From Entrophospora sp. SA101 (taxonomy: Eukaryota > Glomeromycota > Glomeromycetes > Entrophosporales > Entrophosporaceae): a stretch of 64,000 nucleotides of DNA. Shown here piece by piece: positions 23,498-35,328 of the stretch (the stretch's first letter is position 1; every line of letters begins with the position of its first letter). The position numbers and the translations under genes are program-made. Where the stretch lies: contig CAUDNR010000879.1 of the NCBI GenBank assembly GCA_958430865.1, forward strand, positions 3,325 to 67,324, read 5' to 3'. A model generated the notes under the pieces. The model worked only from the letters and a program-made list of their open reading frames with translations, made no database searches and was not told where the DNA came from.

Positions 23498-23706
23498 AAA
23501 AAATATATGGGGCGCGGAAAATAGAAAAGGACCTAACAGCAAAATCATGATTTTGAGATAACTAAAAAAAGAGATTATGACCCAAAAATTCGGTATTCGT
23601 ATATCATTTCCATATTTATAGTAAAAATAGGGGGATGTTTTCCAAACAAAATAATAACAATAATATAATGTAATAATATAAAATAAAATAAAAATAATTA
23701 AATAAT

Positions 23707-25893
23707 TTACATTAAATAGAAAATTTTTTTATCAGAATTTTGAACATATTGAATAACATTTTCACGTATATATTTTTTTCGGTCAGGAGTTAAACCTACA
23801 GGATGCTTTTGTTCTAAAATAGGATCCATGATTAAATTTTTACTAATATCTATAAAATTAAATGTTCCATCAATCCTTTCTTTAACATATACAATTCCTG
23901 GTTGCTCTTGGTTAAAAATAAAATGATGATATTTTAAAATATTTAGTAATGGTTTAAAATAATTTTTTAAATATTCAGTCCAGTTGTGGAAAAAAACTTT
24001 TCTTTCACCAGTTTCATCATAAATGGTTTGGGCATTATTATACCCATTTGTTGATAATTCTACAACATTAACAAGATCTTCTAAATCATCAACTTCAGAA
24101 TTTTTAAGTTTCAATTTAAACAATCCAAAAAATCCATCAGGGCTAAATTTGGTATGGCCAGCTACCATAAAAGAATATGTAATTTTTTTATGCTTGCCTT
24201 TTAGTACCCGCCATGCCAAATATTGAATCATTGCATTGTTTTTATTTTGACCTGAGCAATTGTCTGCATGAATTATTATTTCTTCTTCACCAAGACTGTA
24301 TTGTTCAAAATAATTATGAACTAAAGAAATCACAGTGTCAGCTCCTTTACCAACATGTTGTGATTCTTCTATAAGATAATTGATCTAAATAATAATTATA
24401 TTGATTATATACTGTAGTTTAAAAATTGATTAATAAATTTTCAAAAAACAAATTATTAACCTGTCTGGGTTTGAAGTCTTCACAAATGCCAAATACTTGA
24501 ACTTTATATAGGGCTTTAAAATATGAACTCCCCTGTTTATTTATTTAATAAATGTAATTTAAAATTTATTTACCTTTGAAAAATTTATATGCAAAAAAAG
24601 CACATACTGTACATACCACTTGTTGTGAAGAATATGGAATATGAACCTGTTCTGCAAAATCCCACGAAATATGAACTTTAACATCACATGAGTTTGCAGA
24701 TCTAGTGGGATTTGAATCTTGTCCCAACCTCTCAAATGCCTCTTTTGCATCTTTTATACAGACTCTAAAAATTAAAAATAAACTCAGCAAATTTAACAAA
24801 AAAACTACAATCATACATAATTAATACCTATAATATTCACGCTCCTTCATTGCCCATGTAATATGATTATTCCATTCTCTAACCTTCATTTCTTTTTCTT
24901 CTATTGTCCAATATTTTGCATTGAACCTGTGTTCTTTGCAAATATGACATAAATCACTTCTTGGAGTAAGAAATTTTATTTCTGGAAGATACATTTTCCA
25001 TATCTTCCGAAATGTTTTAACTGAAATATGCATTTCAGAATTTTCCTCAATTGCATCAATAAAATATTTAAAAACGGTAGTGTGATTTTGATCTGCTGGA
25101 AGGAATATAATATGTTTTGTGTCTTTTTTAAAACTTCTTCCTATAATAGATTACTTTAATTAACAAAATTTACTTTTTCAAATTAAATGTTGATCAAAAA
25201 TCTATATTTACCTGGAGATGGGAGTCCATTTATATTAGAATAATTTAATATAAATTTAATAGTCTGTAAAACCCCATCAAATGATACTGCTCTATTGCCT
25301 ACTTTTCCTGTTAATAAATTTGTTCTTAATTGTATATCAAAATTGTCAAAATGACTTCTGATATTTTTCCATCTTTTTTCACCTATACCATAGATGCCTT
25401 TGAATGCAGTTTTACAAATTTCTATTCCATCAAAATAATACACATTTGCTAATCTTCTTCTTTTTTCTCCTTTGTAAGTTTCTTTACCTCTTAAACTAGC
25501 AGAAAGAATACCTTTCAAAAAACTATCTTGTTCAGTTTTTCTTAAATCAAGGAAAGATTTATATCTAGTTTTAATGTCATTAAAATTTAATTTTTCTTTC
25601 AAACATTCTTCTAAACAGCAATTTTCATTCAGCAAATTTTCTACATAGTGGTTTATATCATGATCCATTTCTTCTTGTTCATCAGAAATAATAAACTCAT
25701 CATCCACTATTTTATTTTTATTATAAATATCTTTAAATTTTTCTATTTGTTCTTTAGTCAATATCTCTGTTTCATCATTGCTTTCTTCTTCTTCTTCTCC
25801 TTCTCCTTCTCCTCCTTCAATTAAGACAAATTGTTTCATTTTTTTTTTCTTTAATATATGAGTTAGATTGATAATTTTTTTTAAGTTCAGCAA
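23707..25893 (-). CDS. DUF7869-type transposase-like protein, 5 exons, ~630 aa
   Basis: Exons 25893-25212, 25140-24828, 24764-24617, 24532-24461 and 24384-23707 join in frame without a stop. The N-terminus is acidic (EGEGEEEEESNDETE) and is followed by KRRRLANVYYFDGIEICKTA and GNRAVSFDGVLQ. A Cys/His motif (SDLCHICKEHRF) comes next, then SCDVKVHISWDFAEQ with an Asp, and IIHADNCSGQNKNNAMIQYL and SFMVAGHTKFSPDGFF. The DNC-GQNKNN and GHTKF-PD signatures are those of DUF7869 proteins, common in invertebrates and Glomeromycotina. An RNase-H/DDE-like fold is inferred. An upstream ATG at 25966 opens MSTHIFFNSVFTDTHSELSD, one base out of frame across an A10 run (25839-25848), so the true start is uncertain. 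No terminal inverted repeats found. Confidence 0.75.
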
Positions 25894-25969
25894 AAGCTTC
25901 TTTTAAATCACTTAATTCAGAATGTGTATCAGTAAAGACACTGTTAAAAAATATGTGTGTAGACATTTT

Positions 25970-28200
25970 AATTGATCAACATCAAATTTTTTTATTTGCT
26001 TAAATTAAATAAATGTAAAATAAAAAATCAAGCTAAATGACCTAATTCTCAATCCAAATACTCAGTTTTTTTACCTTGCTAGCTAGGTATGTGAAAACTA
26101 CATTTGTTGCAAATATTATTATTATTATTATATATAGAAGATGTGACTTGTCACTAAGCAATTATTATTTTTTTTTTTTGGAAAAAAACAAAATAAATAT
26201 TTTACAACATACACAATTAAAATTATTATTGGACTAAAAAAAATATGTGTATATGTGAGCAAGAAAAGCAAAATATTTTTTTTATTCATTTTTATTAATT
26301 AAAAAAAAAATTTCATTCACACCATGATATCATCCTGATTTATTTTCTATCAAGTAACTTGTCTCAAAATGGGAAGATTTTAAAGATTAATTCACTTTCT
26401 AGAAATGCTTTTAGAGTCAACCTATTGATGATCAAAGAGTGTGAATGTTTAGAAGAAATATCAACAAAGCCTTTTTACCTCATACAGCACACAGTGCTTG
26501 TCAGTTTGCAAACAACAACAACATGATTTCCTGAAAGTGAGTTGCAAACAAAATTGTTATTATCTTGTGTGTTTGTACATTTATTCTATTTTTACATAAT
26601 TATTCAATAATGTTTCAAAATAATTAATGTATATTATTAATATTAATATTAATATTAACATTAATATATATATAGCAGTAGCAATGAAATTGCCTGTAAT
26701 ACTGTGAGGGTAACTTTTGGTCAACCTTGATTATTTTTCATTTATGGCTGAGCTTTGAGTTAACTTTTAGCTACACTCATTGATTAATTACAAGCTTTTA
26801 TATTGTCACTGATTAAATTTGGGAGAGCATGTTTTAATGGGTGATAACAATTATTTTTGTTTATGTGTGGACCAGAATGAATAGGTTATCAACGAATTGA
26901 TTTTGGATTAGCAAATAATTTTGTTTAAAGAAGATAAAAGTTTTAAATCAAATAAAATATTTATTATTTTATTATTTAGTTTTTCTTAGTCAAAACTAAT
27001 TAACTTATCAGAAAGTTACTTTTCAAGTACATTGAATTCAAGCTCCTTATATACAATTTAATTAATTAGTAATTCTAATATTTCAAATTGAAATTTCTGT
27101 TCAATATTGAAAAGTTATTCCAATATTGTAATAATATTTCAAAATTGCACCAATATTTCAAAATTGAAATATTGGAAAGATGATTCTTCCTTAATAAAGT
27201 TAAATAAATTATGACATTATAGAAATAAAAATAAAAAATAAAACATATTACGAAAATAGATGTAATACAGATAAAATAATACTAAATTAATATTAATAAA
27301 AATACGTAGAAATAACTAAAATAAAATAATAATAAAAATTAAGAATTGCGGAATTAGTTAATTTTGGCCAACAGAGCCTCCAAATCTAATTCCGGTAACA
27401 ATATAAACTGCTCATCAATTAATTTATTTTATGAATTTATTTACAATTGTCTTACTTACTGCCTCTTTCTTGTACCTAGAAAGCTTTGGCGAATCTGTAA
27501 GCACATGTTATGGTACAAATAGCAATTAATTACAATAAAGACAGCCCTTCTATGAAGCAACAAAGGTTTCTATTTTGTTTACTTTTACTTCTCTTTGGTC
27601 AATTGAAGTCAGCCATACATTTGCAATGAATGACAATGGTGATAATGAATATGGTTAATAACTGTTAGCCCTTTGTATAGGTGGTTGATCAGTAATAACT
27701 GTCAACTCTTAATACTTTGCCAACATCTTACATTTACACACTTAAACAATTAAACTAAAACAAGAATGTTTATGTTTAACCAAAACCCAAAAATTATAAC
27801 TTTTTAATGTTACACTGGTTACCCAACATAAAAACCCAAAAATCCATTGTTAATTATAATACTATACTGGTTACCCAATGTAAAAACCTGTTGTTAACAC
27901 TATACTGGTTAACCAATGTAAAGAAAAACAAACAAAACATTTGCTTTATACCAAAGCAAATACACAAACCCTCTGAGTTCTATACCACTTGGATAACCAA
28001 ATAGATAATTAAATCCTACTGTTTAATTTCCAACCAAAAAAAATAAACAAAAAGAAAATTAATTTGTTTTTATTAAATTATACAAAAACAAATTATTAAA
28101 GAAGAAGAAATAATTAATTTTAAAGTTGGACCCTTACAAGCAATGCCTGAAATATTAATTATTTTAATTCTTTAGTTAATCGTTTGTTTATTTGTCTACC
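25970..28200. other. Non-coding part of the spacer, with a dispersed repeat at 26821-27060
   Basis: AT-rich DNA without a supported gene. It contains a TACCTTGCTAGCTAGGTA near-palindrome (26073-26090) and a repeat related to 6740-7000 at 26821-27060. A cluster of CAATATT/AATATTG short inverted repeats lies at 27100-27180, and degenerate repeats of ACTATACTGGTTACCCAATG at 27810-27920. The 65-codon frame at 27807 is produced by that repeat. Confidence 0.5.
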
Positions 28201-28204
28201 TAAC

Positions 28205-28305
28205 TACAGTGAACCCTCTATAAGTGCACCCCTCGGGAACATAGTGCTATTTCTTGTGAGCATGCATTTATGGAGGGTGATTTTATAAGCTCTCTATAAG
28301 CTTGG
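28205..28305. mobile_element. End of a DNA transposon with a TACAGTGAACCCTC terminal repeat, cut by the gap
   Basis: Begins TACAGTGAACCCTCTATAAG and continues with GTGCACCCCTC, later GCATTTATGGAGGGTGA. The reverse complement of this end resembles 54030-54075, which has GTGCATTTATGG and GGGGGGTTGACTGTAG. Both fit pogo/mariner-like ends with TA flanks. The rest of the element is hidden by or beyond the N run. Confidence 0.45.
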
Positions 28306-28315
28306 NNNNNNNNNN
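28306..28315. other. Assembly gap of 10 N
   Basis: Ten consecutive N. A fixed short run like this usually marks a scaffold join of unknown length. Everything left of it (left arm, transposase-like gene) and right of it (gene fragment, right arm) is continuous sequence. The gap is the only place where the two halves of the inverted repeat are linked. Confidence 0.99.
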
Positions 28316-29497
28316 CTTCAGGCGATATTGGAGGTAAGGATGATATTCGAAACTGGGGTATGAATAATGATGATTGGATCAAACTTTGTGATAAAAAATT
28401 CGTGGAAAGATATAATAATCCTGAACCTTTACAATATTTTAGAAGGCTGGCATATTTCAGAAGACAAGGTTCTAATGCAATAAATTCTATAGAAAATCTA
28501 AAAATCAAAGAAGAAATGCAATGGGAAGATTCACACGAATCTGTGGATCCATCATCAGTTGATTTACATAAATTTTATTCAGCAAAACAATGGAGAGCAG
28601 TGCACGATCTTTTACAATCGGTAGGATTCAGTGATATAGATGATACGAATATTCTTTCTGGTGATGATGTGGCAAAAGCTTTCAAACAATCACAGGAAAA
28701 AATTGTTAAAATTCGAGAAGATGCATTATTGCTCTTTGGTTTTAAGACCAGAGCTAAAGGAATGCCAGATCTCAATGGCGCAATAAAATTTATTAATGCA
28801 ATACTAAGTAATTGGTGTGGTTATACCGTCAAGAGTGGAGAAACCCGTGTAGGTTCCAAGGGGCATCAAGTACGTAAAAAATCATATTGGATTTATCGTG
28901 TACCAGATAATGGAGCTGGTTTTGAGACTCAAGAAAGAATAAAGGCTATAAAGTTGAATGTTCCTAATTATCACCTTACAGTTCCAATTCTTCCACCATA
29001 TAAACCTGAATCGGTCAATGAAACTCAAGAACTTTTTGATTCTATACCCATTACTACTGATATTGCCATTTCAGAGAAAGCAAAGTTTGATGCTCTGCGT
29101 CATCTAGTAAAGAGAGTTCTTGCAATAATATAGCTGAAAAATCTGACACAAACTTATTGCAATTGTCTTCTTCAGTATCAATTCAAAATCAATCAAACGA
29201 TTCTAAGGAATTTTCAAACATTACCAAAACTAAGATTGAAATACCTGAACCTTTGGTTTCTTTATCTTCAGAGTTTCTCATTAAAAACGAATCTGATATA
29301 GATACCCTTATCATTCTTTTACAACAAAAATTCCAAATGTCTAAAGAAAAATTAGAGCCAAGATTGCTTTTGAAATGTGAGATAACCAAAATTACTGGAA
29401 AAAAGAGTGTGAGAGTATGAATGAGGTTGCTTTCTTGGAATATAAACGAAATTTTGAGGCTAAAATGAAAGTTCCTACCACTCCACACAAAAAATAA
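28316..29497 (+). pseudogene. Gene fragment of unknown function, 5' cut by the gap, two frameshifts
   Basis: An open frame runs from the gap to 29133 (from the ATG at 28360: MNNDDWIKLCDKKFVERYNN, 257 aa). A further frame continues after a shift near 29110-29125 (SSCNNIAEKSDTNLLQLSSS) and another after a shift near 29400 (CESMNEVAFLEYKRNFEAKM), ending at 29497. Conserved-looking parts are REDALLLFGFKTRAKGMPDL, AIKFINAILSNWCGYTVKSG and RVGSKGHQVRKKSYWIYRV. The layout, with a Trp/Gly-containing C-terminal segment, recalls C-terminal regions of replicative helicase-primase-like proteins of mobile elements, but I cannot assign a family. The frameshifts may be real decay or contig-end errors. Confidence 0.55.
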
Positions 29498-29936
29498 TTA
29501 AAAAATCGATCTTTAGCTCTTATCAAATACATATAACCTAGCTAAATAGTAATTTACAGAGCAGAGAGATTGCTACATTCAACTAGTTATATAAGGGGTT
29601 TTGGACATCTCTTACAATAAGTATAAGAAAAAATTCAAATAAAAAATTAATATTCTGATACCTGGATCATATAAGAGGTTTTTGTGCTGTAGAATTTTGG
29701 TTGAAATAAAGTTCTGGGTAAGGACTGTTCGGTCTTGGAAATCTGATATATGGGATAAGGTAAGTCATGTTACAAAATACACAAGATATTTGATGACCAT
29801 TTTTGTGTTGCATAATTTTAATCGAGATATAGTTTCGGGTAAGTAATCGCATTGTAAAATATGTGTCAAAGACACTAGCTTCGCTATAATACATATGTGA
29901 TAGTATACTTGGAGACAACTTATGTCAAAAAATTTT
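29498..29936. other. AT-rich spacer DNA, no gene seen
   Basis: Contains short near-repeats such as TATATAAGGGGTTTTGGA/CATATAAGAGGTTTTTGTG and AATTTTGGTTGAAATAAAGT/AATTTTAATCGAGATATAGT about 120 bp apart, suggesting a decayed tandem repeat. No supported coding sequence. Confidence 0.4.
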
Positions 29937-30071
29937 GGGCCACCAAAGTAAAATTATTATAGAAAGGCTATACTATACAAAAATTGTGCTTTGATGGGTC
30001 ATATGTGATATATTTTTTTGGGCCACCAAAGTAAAACTATACTATGTACAGAAATTGTGCTTTGATGAGTC
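29937..30071. repeat. Two mini-palindromic elements (copies c and d)
   Basis: Copy c (29937-30000) and copy d (30020-30071) both start GGGCCACCAAAGTAAAA and end with TTGTGCTTTGATG(G/A)GTC. Terminal segments are inverted repeats. Copy d is only 52 bp. A half copy with ACTTTGATGGACC follows at about 30094-30107. Confidence 0.75.
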
Positions 30072-30160
30072 AGATATAATATACCTCCTATTATACTTTG
30101 ATGGACCAAGTGAGGATATCATTTCGAGCAAAAGTACATATTATTTTGAGTAAAAAAAGT

Positions 30161-30220
30161 GGAACACCAAGGTATAATTATTACAGATATATATATAATA
30201 AAATTATGCTTTGGTGGGTC
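30161..30220. repeat. Mini-palindromic element (copy e) at the inner end of the right arm
   Basis: Mirror of copy a (23306-23365). It starts GGAACACCAAGGTATAATTA and ends ATTATGCTTTGGTGGGTC. The two copies are identical from 30176 into the arm and differ at several positions from 30175 outward. Confidence 0.8.
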
Positions 30221-30225
30221 ACCGA

Positions 30226-30703
30226 GTAAGGATAACAATTCAGCATTACGTGCCTCATCATCGGATGCTTTGACGTATTACCAGATATGTTAACGATTCG
30301 GCACTACGTGCCTCATCCTCGGGTAATAAAATAGATAACAATTCGGCACTGCGTGCCTCATCCTCGGGTAATAAAATAGATAACAATTCGGCACTGCGTG
30401 CCTCATCCTTGGGTAATATAATAGATAACAATTCGACACTTGAGTTTTATAACATGCCCATCAATCAAATGACTTGAGTTTTTTGATTGAACCATCGCTT
30501 GAATGACTTGAGTTTTTTGATGAGCAGACTATAAACGTCTCATCTTTGACGAGGCAAACGCAAAACGTACAACACTCGAATGACTTGAGTTTTATGATCT
30601 ACCCATCACTTGAATGACTTGAATTTTGTGATCTACACGTCATGCCTGAGACTATTATAGTCTAATCTAAGTCGTTTTGAGTTTATATAAACTCAAAACG
30701 ACT
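30226..30703. repeat. Inner repeat cluster, right arm (45 bp tandem, 40 bp repeats, 34 bp palindrome)
   Basis: Mirror of 22823-23300. The 45 bp hairpin-bearing units are at about 30226-30433, the ACTTGAGTTTT-containing repeats at 30434-30646, and the perfect 34 bp palindrome at 30670-30703. Confidence 0.85.
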
Positions 30704-31937
30704 CCACCTAAAATTTAAAAGAAATTCATCATTAATATCATCATTGACATAATAACAAATAAATAAATATTTTTATATTATATTTTTGAGAAAAAATTAC
30801 CTATTCATAATTATTTTTTTATTCCCAAAGGGAATGCTTTGGGGGATTTCATTGGTGCTAAAAAGAACATACGAAGTTTGTGCAGCATCTGTTTTTTATC
30901 TTACATTCCTTTGTTTTTGAATTTGAACGTGCTTTCATGCAAACTCCTTTACTAATTTCTAAAATGGTTAGTTCGTAACCAAATTCCCGACTAGTTTAAT
31001 TTTTTGGAATCGATCCTTTTTTTTCATGGGGTTCTTTGAGAAAATTCTTGGCACGTTTACCAAGTTTGTCATGTCTTCACTTGGAGCTTATGCCTTCGGT
31101 TATCGAAAGTGTTTTCCAGACTCATCCTGTTAGGCGCAGTGAGTCTGCCAGCAAAGTTTCTTTGATAAAGGTCTTTTTCCCCATTCCTCGGTTTATCGAA
31201 AAGGACTGTATGATTTGTAGCTTATAGTTAGTGATTTGGTAGGTTTCTATGATATTGTCATAATCTTTATCAAAATCATTCCTTCGTATCATCTATTTAT
31301 TTACTCATAATTATAAAGATCAAATAATTTAAATAATGACTTGTTAGAAGTTAATAGACAAATTCTTTTTTTTTTTTTCAGAAAATAAAAGATCGTATAT
31401 ATAACATGATTATACATTCATGACTCTATTTATTAAAAAATAAACGCGAAAGAATTTTCTCGAAGTGTTTTAAAATATTAGTAATTTTTGCAGAGGATTC
31501 TATTCCATATTAATATTAAGCTGAAATCCAACTCTTCAGTTTTGAAATCATTCATTCATTGCTTGTTTCATTATTAGCGAGATCATTGATTTAATTAACA
31601 AATTATTTTGTTTTTGGTAAGAAATGAAGAATTATCGGCAATCCCAGTTCCGATGCTTCTCACTAAAAAATTTTCACATTTGAACAAAGAAATTTCAGGG
31701 ATCAAATTTATCCTTTTCACTGGAACATATTCATAAAAACGTGTCAAAGTAAGAACTATTTGATACAGGTCCCTCCGATTATATTAATAAAACCTTTCTT
31801 CCTTCATAATTATTTTACTTTTTCTTTAAAATATAATTCAAACCTTTTAATTTTTTTAATATTAATAAAAATAATAAAAATAATATTTTTTGTAGATAAA
31901 AAAGAATTTTTTTTTTTTCAAACTAAACCAAACGAAA
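30704..31937. other. Region upstream of UNG, right arm, no convincing gene
   Basis: Mirror of 21589-22822. The 63-codon frame at 31036-31227 is unassigned. Confidence 0.4.
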
Positions 31938-33335
31938 ATGATCAAGAGACCCAACGAAAGTAGTAATGATGATAATAAAACTTCTTCTGTCAAAATTAAT
32001 AAAAGGCAACAAACTTCCTTAACTTCTTGGCTCACTCCAAAACCTGCTCCTCCAATTAAAATTGAAGAACTTGAAATTAAAAATAAGGAATTGTTAAGTT
32101 TAGAATTGAAAACTATTAATAATGAATGGTTAAAAGTTTTGCTCAAGGAAATTCAAGAACCTTATTTTATCGAGGTGAAATAATTAGGAAACATAAGGGG
32201 TTTTTTATTTGGAAAGAATTTTTTATAACACGTAAAATTTATGTTATTATTTATTATATTTGGGGAAAAAAGTTGAAGAAATTTCTTGAAGAAGAAAAAA
32301 AAAAAGGTCATAAAATTTTTCCACCTGGTATGTATTAATCAATTAATCCAACAATAATAAATATATTTATCATAAATTATATATATTAATGTATTATTAA
32401 TATATTATTAGAACCAGATATTTATAATTGGTCAAGGATGACACCTCCATCTTCTGTAAAAGTTGTAATCATTGGTCAAGGTTCCTAATCATCATTAATA
32501 TCGATATATATATATGCGTACGTGTAATTACATAATTAATAAATTAAATTTTATGATTTTTTAGATCCGTATCACGATGTTGGTCAAGCACATGGACTTT
32601 GCTTTAGTGTACCGCACAAAGTAACACCACCACCCTCTCTTCTCAATATATATAAAGCATTGAAATATGATATTGAATCATTTAAAATTCCAAATCACGG
32701 GTAAATAATAATATTTATTATATTAATATATTAATTGAATATGAATGCAAGTGTAAATAATATAAATAATATAATGTTTTTTAGAAATCTTTCTAATTGG
32801 GCAAAGGAAGGTGTTTTATTGTTAAATACATCACTTACCGTACGTGCACATGAAGCAGCAAGTCATAGCAATAAAGGATGGGAAAAATTTACGGGTAATT
32901 ATTATAAAATATATATTTATAAAATGATACTATATAAAGATTATTTTCATTGAATAATCAATCATTCTGTTCTCTAGATGCAATAATTCAATATCTGAAC
33001 AATAAAAAAAGTGGATTAGTATTCATGCTTTGGGGAAATCATGCCATAAAAAGAGGAAAGAATATCAACAAGGTAATAATTTAATTTAAATTGACAATGT
33101 TTATATGAAGAATTATATTAAACATTTAATATCAACCACATATACCCTGTATGAATAGGGAAAACATTGTGTTCTACAAGCTGTTCATCCTTCACCATTA
33201 TCTGCGTCTCGAGGTTTCTTTGATTGTAAACATTGGTCAAAAGCCAACGAGTACTTGAAGGCCAATGGTAAAGACGAAATTAATTGGAATTGCTTGGACA
33301 AAACTGATGATGATGACAATAACGAGAAAAAATGA
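31938..33335 (+). CDS. UNG1: Uracil-DNA glycosylase, right-arm copy, 7 exons, 292 aa
   Basis: Exons 31938-32174, 32273-32327, 32412-32480, 32565-32700, 32785-32894, 32978-33072 and 33159-33335 join in frame (879 bases). The protein is identical to the left-arm copy: a PIP-like [10 protein letters not shown] near residue 25, GQDPYHD with the catalytic Asp, and [12 protein letters not shown] with the catalytic His. Both copies are apparently intact, so if the duplication is real the genome has two identical UNG genes in this region. Confidence 0.95.
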
Positions 33336-34800
33336 TGATATCGTCAATGGGTATTCAGTTGATAAGCATTGGTTGTTTGAGTGTAGATATTCTGATTTTT
33401 TTAAAAAAATGTATGACTTTAAATTTTGTAAATTGAAAGTAATAAACGCGTAATCAAATTATTATTTGGCGGTTGTTGTGTGGCTTTTCAATAAAAAAGG
33501 CCAAAATCGCGGCATGGATTCCTCGAAATTTACCCCTTAATATTAAACTTTCCTTTTTTTTTTTTGTCAAGTAAATGTGTGAATAAAATAGAAAATTCCC
33601 GGTCTGTGTAACCAATCAGGGTTTTAAAACATCTCTTTATTTTTAATAAAATAAACATCACTCATTATTAATCAAAATAAAACTGTCATTATGGCTTCTT
33701 AATGAACCCTCTCTCATATTGATAGAGGCTCTATGTCAAACTATAGTTATTCAAAAACAGCATTACTTCTTACTTTAAAACTAAGATTTTTATTTTTTAC
33801 CTTTATAAACTTGATGAATGATTGAAAAGAAATGAGCAGGAGATCGATCATCGGGCGTAATGACCAAAAGAGATAATTAATTCCAAATGCGGTATTTGGT
33901 TGATAAACTTTAACACCAAGATCTTTCTCTATTTATTAATAACCTTCTTCCCTAATTTGAGTATGAAGAAAGGAATAAGTCCTGTGTCTGTTTTGTATGT
34001 GAAATTGAAACTATGAATGAAAATTTTGGGGTGGGGCGTTCGGATATGAAATTCTGATTGGCTAATTTGAATTTCACGTACGTGAATTGCAAATTCTCAT
34101 TTTCACGACATGTGATGTCAAAAATTAAGGTTTGTGGCTAATTTTAGAATTTTCGGAGAAAATCGTTGCTATTAATATCAAGTATAAACGTGATAAAGAA
34201 AGACTTTTTTTTGGAAGGATCTTCACCAGTCATTTTAAACAATTAAGTTAATTAGTAATATCCTCAACGCAAGATCGCATTATCTATGACTTTAACATAA
34301 GTTTATATCATGTCTTTCACACAAGATAGTGTTCTAAACAGAATATTATGTTCTAAACACGACAATTCCTACTGAATAAAGTTAACTGATTATGATGCTA
34401 TAATAAAATGCAATCCAAATAAATATAAAAGTAAAATAAAAATAGAAATAACTCGGAATTAAATTAATAATTAAAAAAAAATAAAACTTTGACCGACAAA
34501 ATATCCCTGTTTCCAAAAAATAAATTGTTCAGAAACACACATAACAATCTTATCTGATGTTTTGACATATGATAATAAGTGAATTGTATGTTGATTTGGA
34601 AATACTTTGTGACAAGCAAAATTTTTAAACAAACCTTTTTGAAAGGTTTTAAACTTAAATGCCAGCTTTAACTGAAAGTCAATGTGGCAAAATCATCAGT
34701 CTATATAAAAACAATCTACACAACTACGATCTATCTATAATTTTTGGTGTTCATAGAACAAACGATGTCTCATACTATTAGAATATCTTTATGAAAGGCC
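33336..34800. other. Intergenic DNA, right arm, with a decayed gene piece
   Basis: Mirror of 18726-20190. The decayed exon-like stretch (EKDLGVKVYQPNTAFGINYL) is on the minus strand at about 33799-33936. Confidence 0.35.
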
Positions 34801-35201
34801 TTGCACAAAAAATTGATTGGTTGTCCTGAATTAACGAACAAGAAATCAAAGGATATGATTCCACCAAGTCACGTGATGTACAGAGTTATCAAAAAAAATC
34901 TATATACAATTAATAATCTCTTTATAAAAATGCTTCAACAACTATCATTATCACCCTTTTTCTTATCTTCTTATAATATATTACAAAAACAAACTAGAAC
35001 TCAACCAAAAAATATTGATTTAACATAAAAATATGGAATTAATGCAGGACAAGTTAGTGATATTAAAGGAATCGGATAGATGGCTTAAGCAAGACTAAAA
35101 GATCGCATAATTTAGCTTTTTCAATAAATAACTATTAATATTCTTGTTTCAACGAATTTAAAGTGGTTGGTCCCATACATTCGTTGAAACGAGGTTGACT
35201 G
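34801..35201 (+). mobile_element. pogo/Tigger-like transposon remnant, right arm
   Basis: Mirror of 18325-18725: a helix-turn-helix-like transposase piece with a frameshift, ending at a CGAGGTTGACTG terminus followed by TA at 35202-35203. Confidence 0.6.
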
Positions 35202-35328
35202 TATGTATGTGAAAATTTACTTTGGTATTACGAAAATATTTTTGAACTTTTAACTAACTCTACATGTCAACGGATTAACAATTTCCTTCTTATGTTAATT
35301 ATAAATATATAAATAAATGATGTTAATA

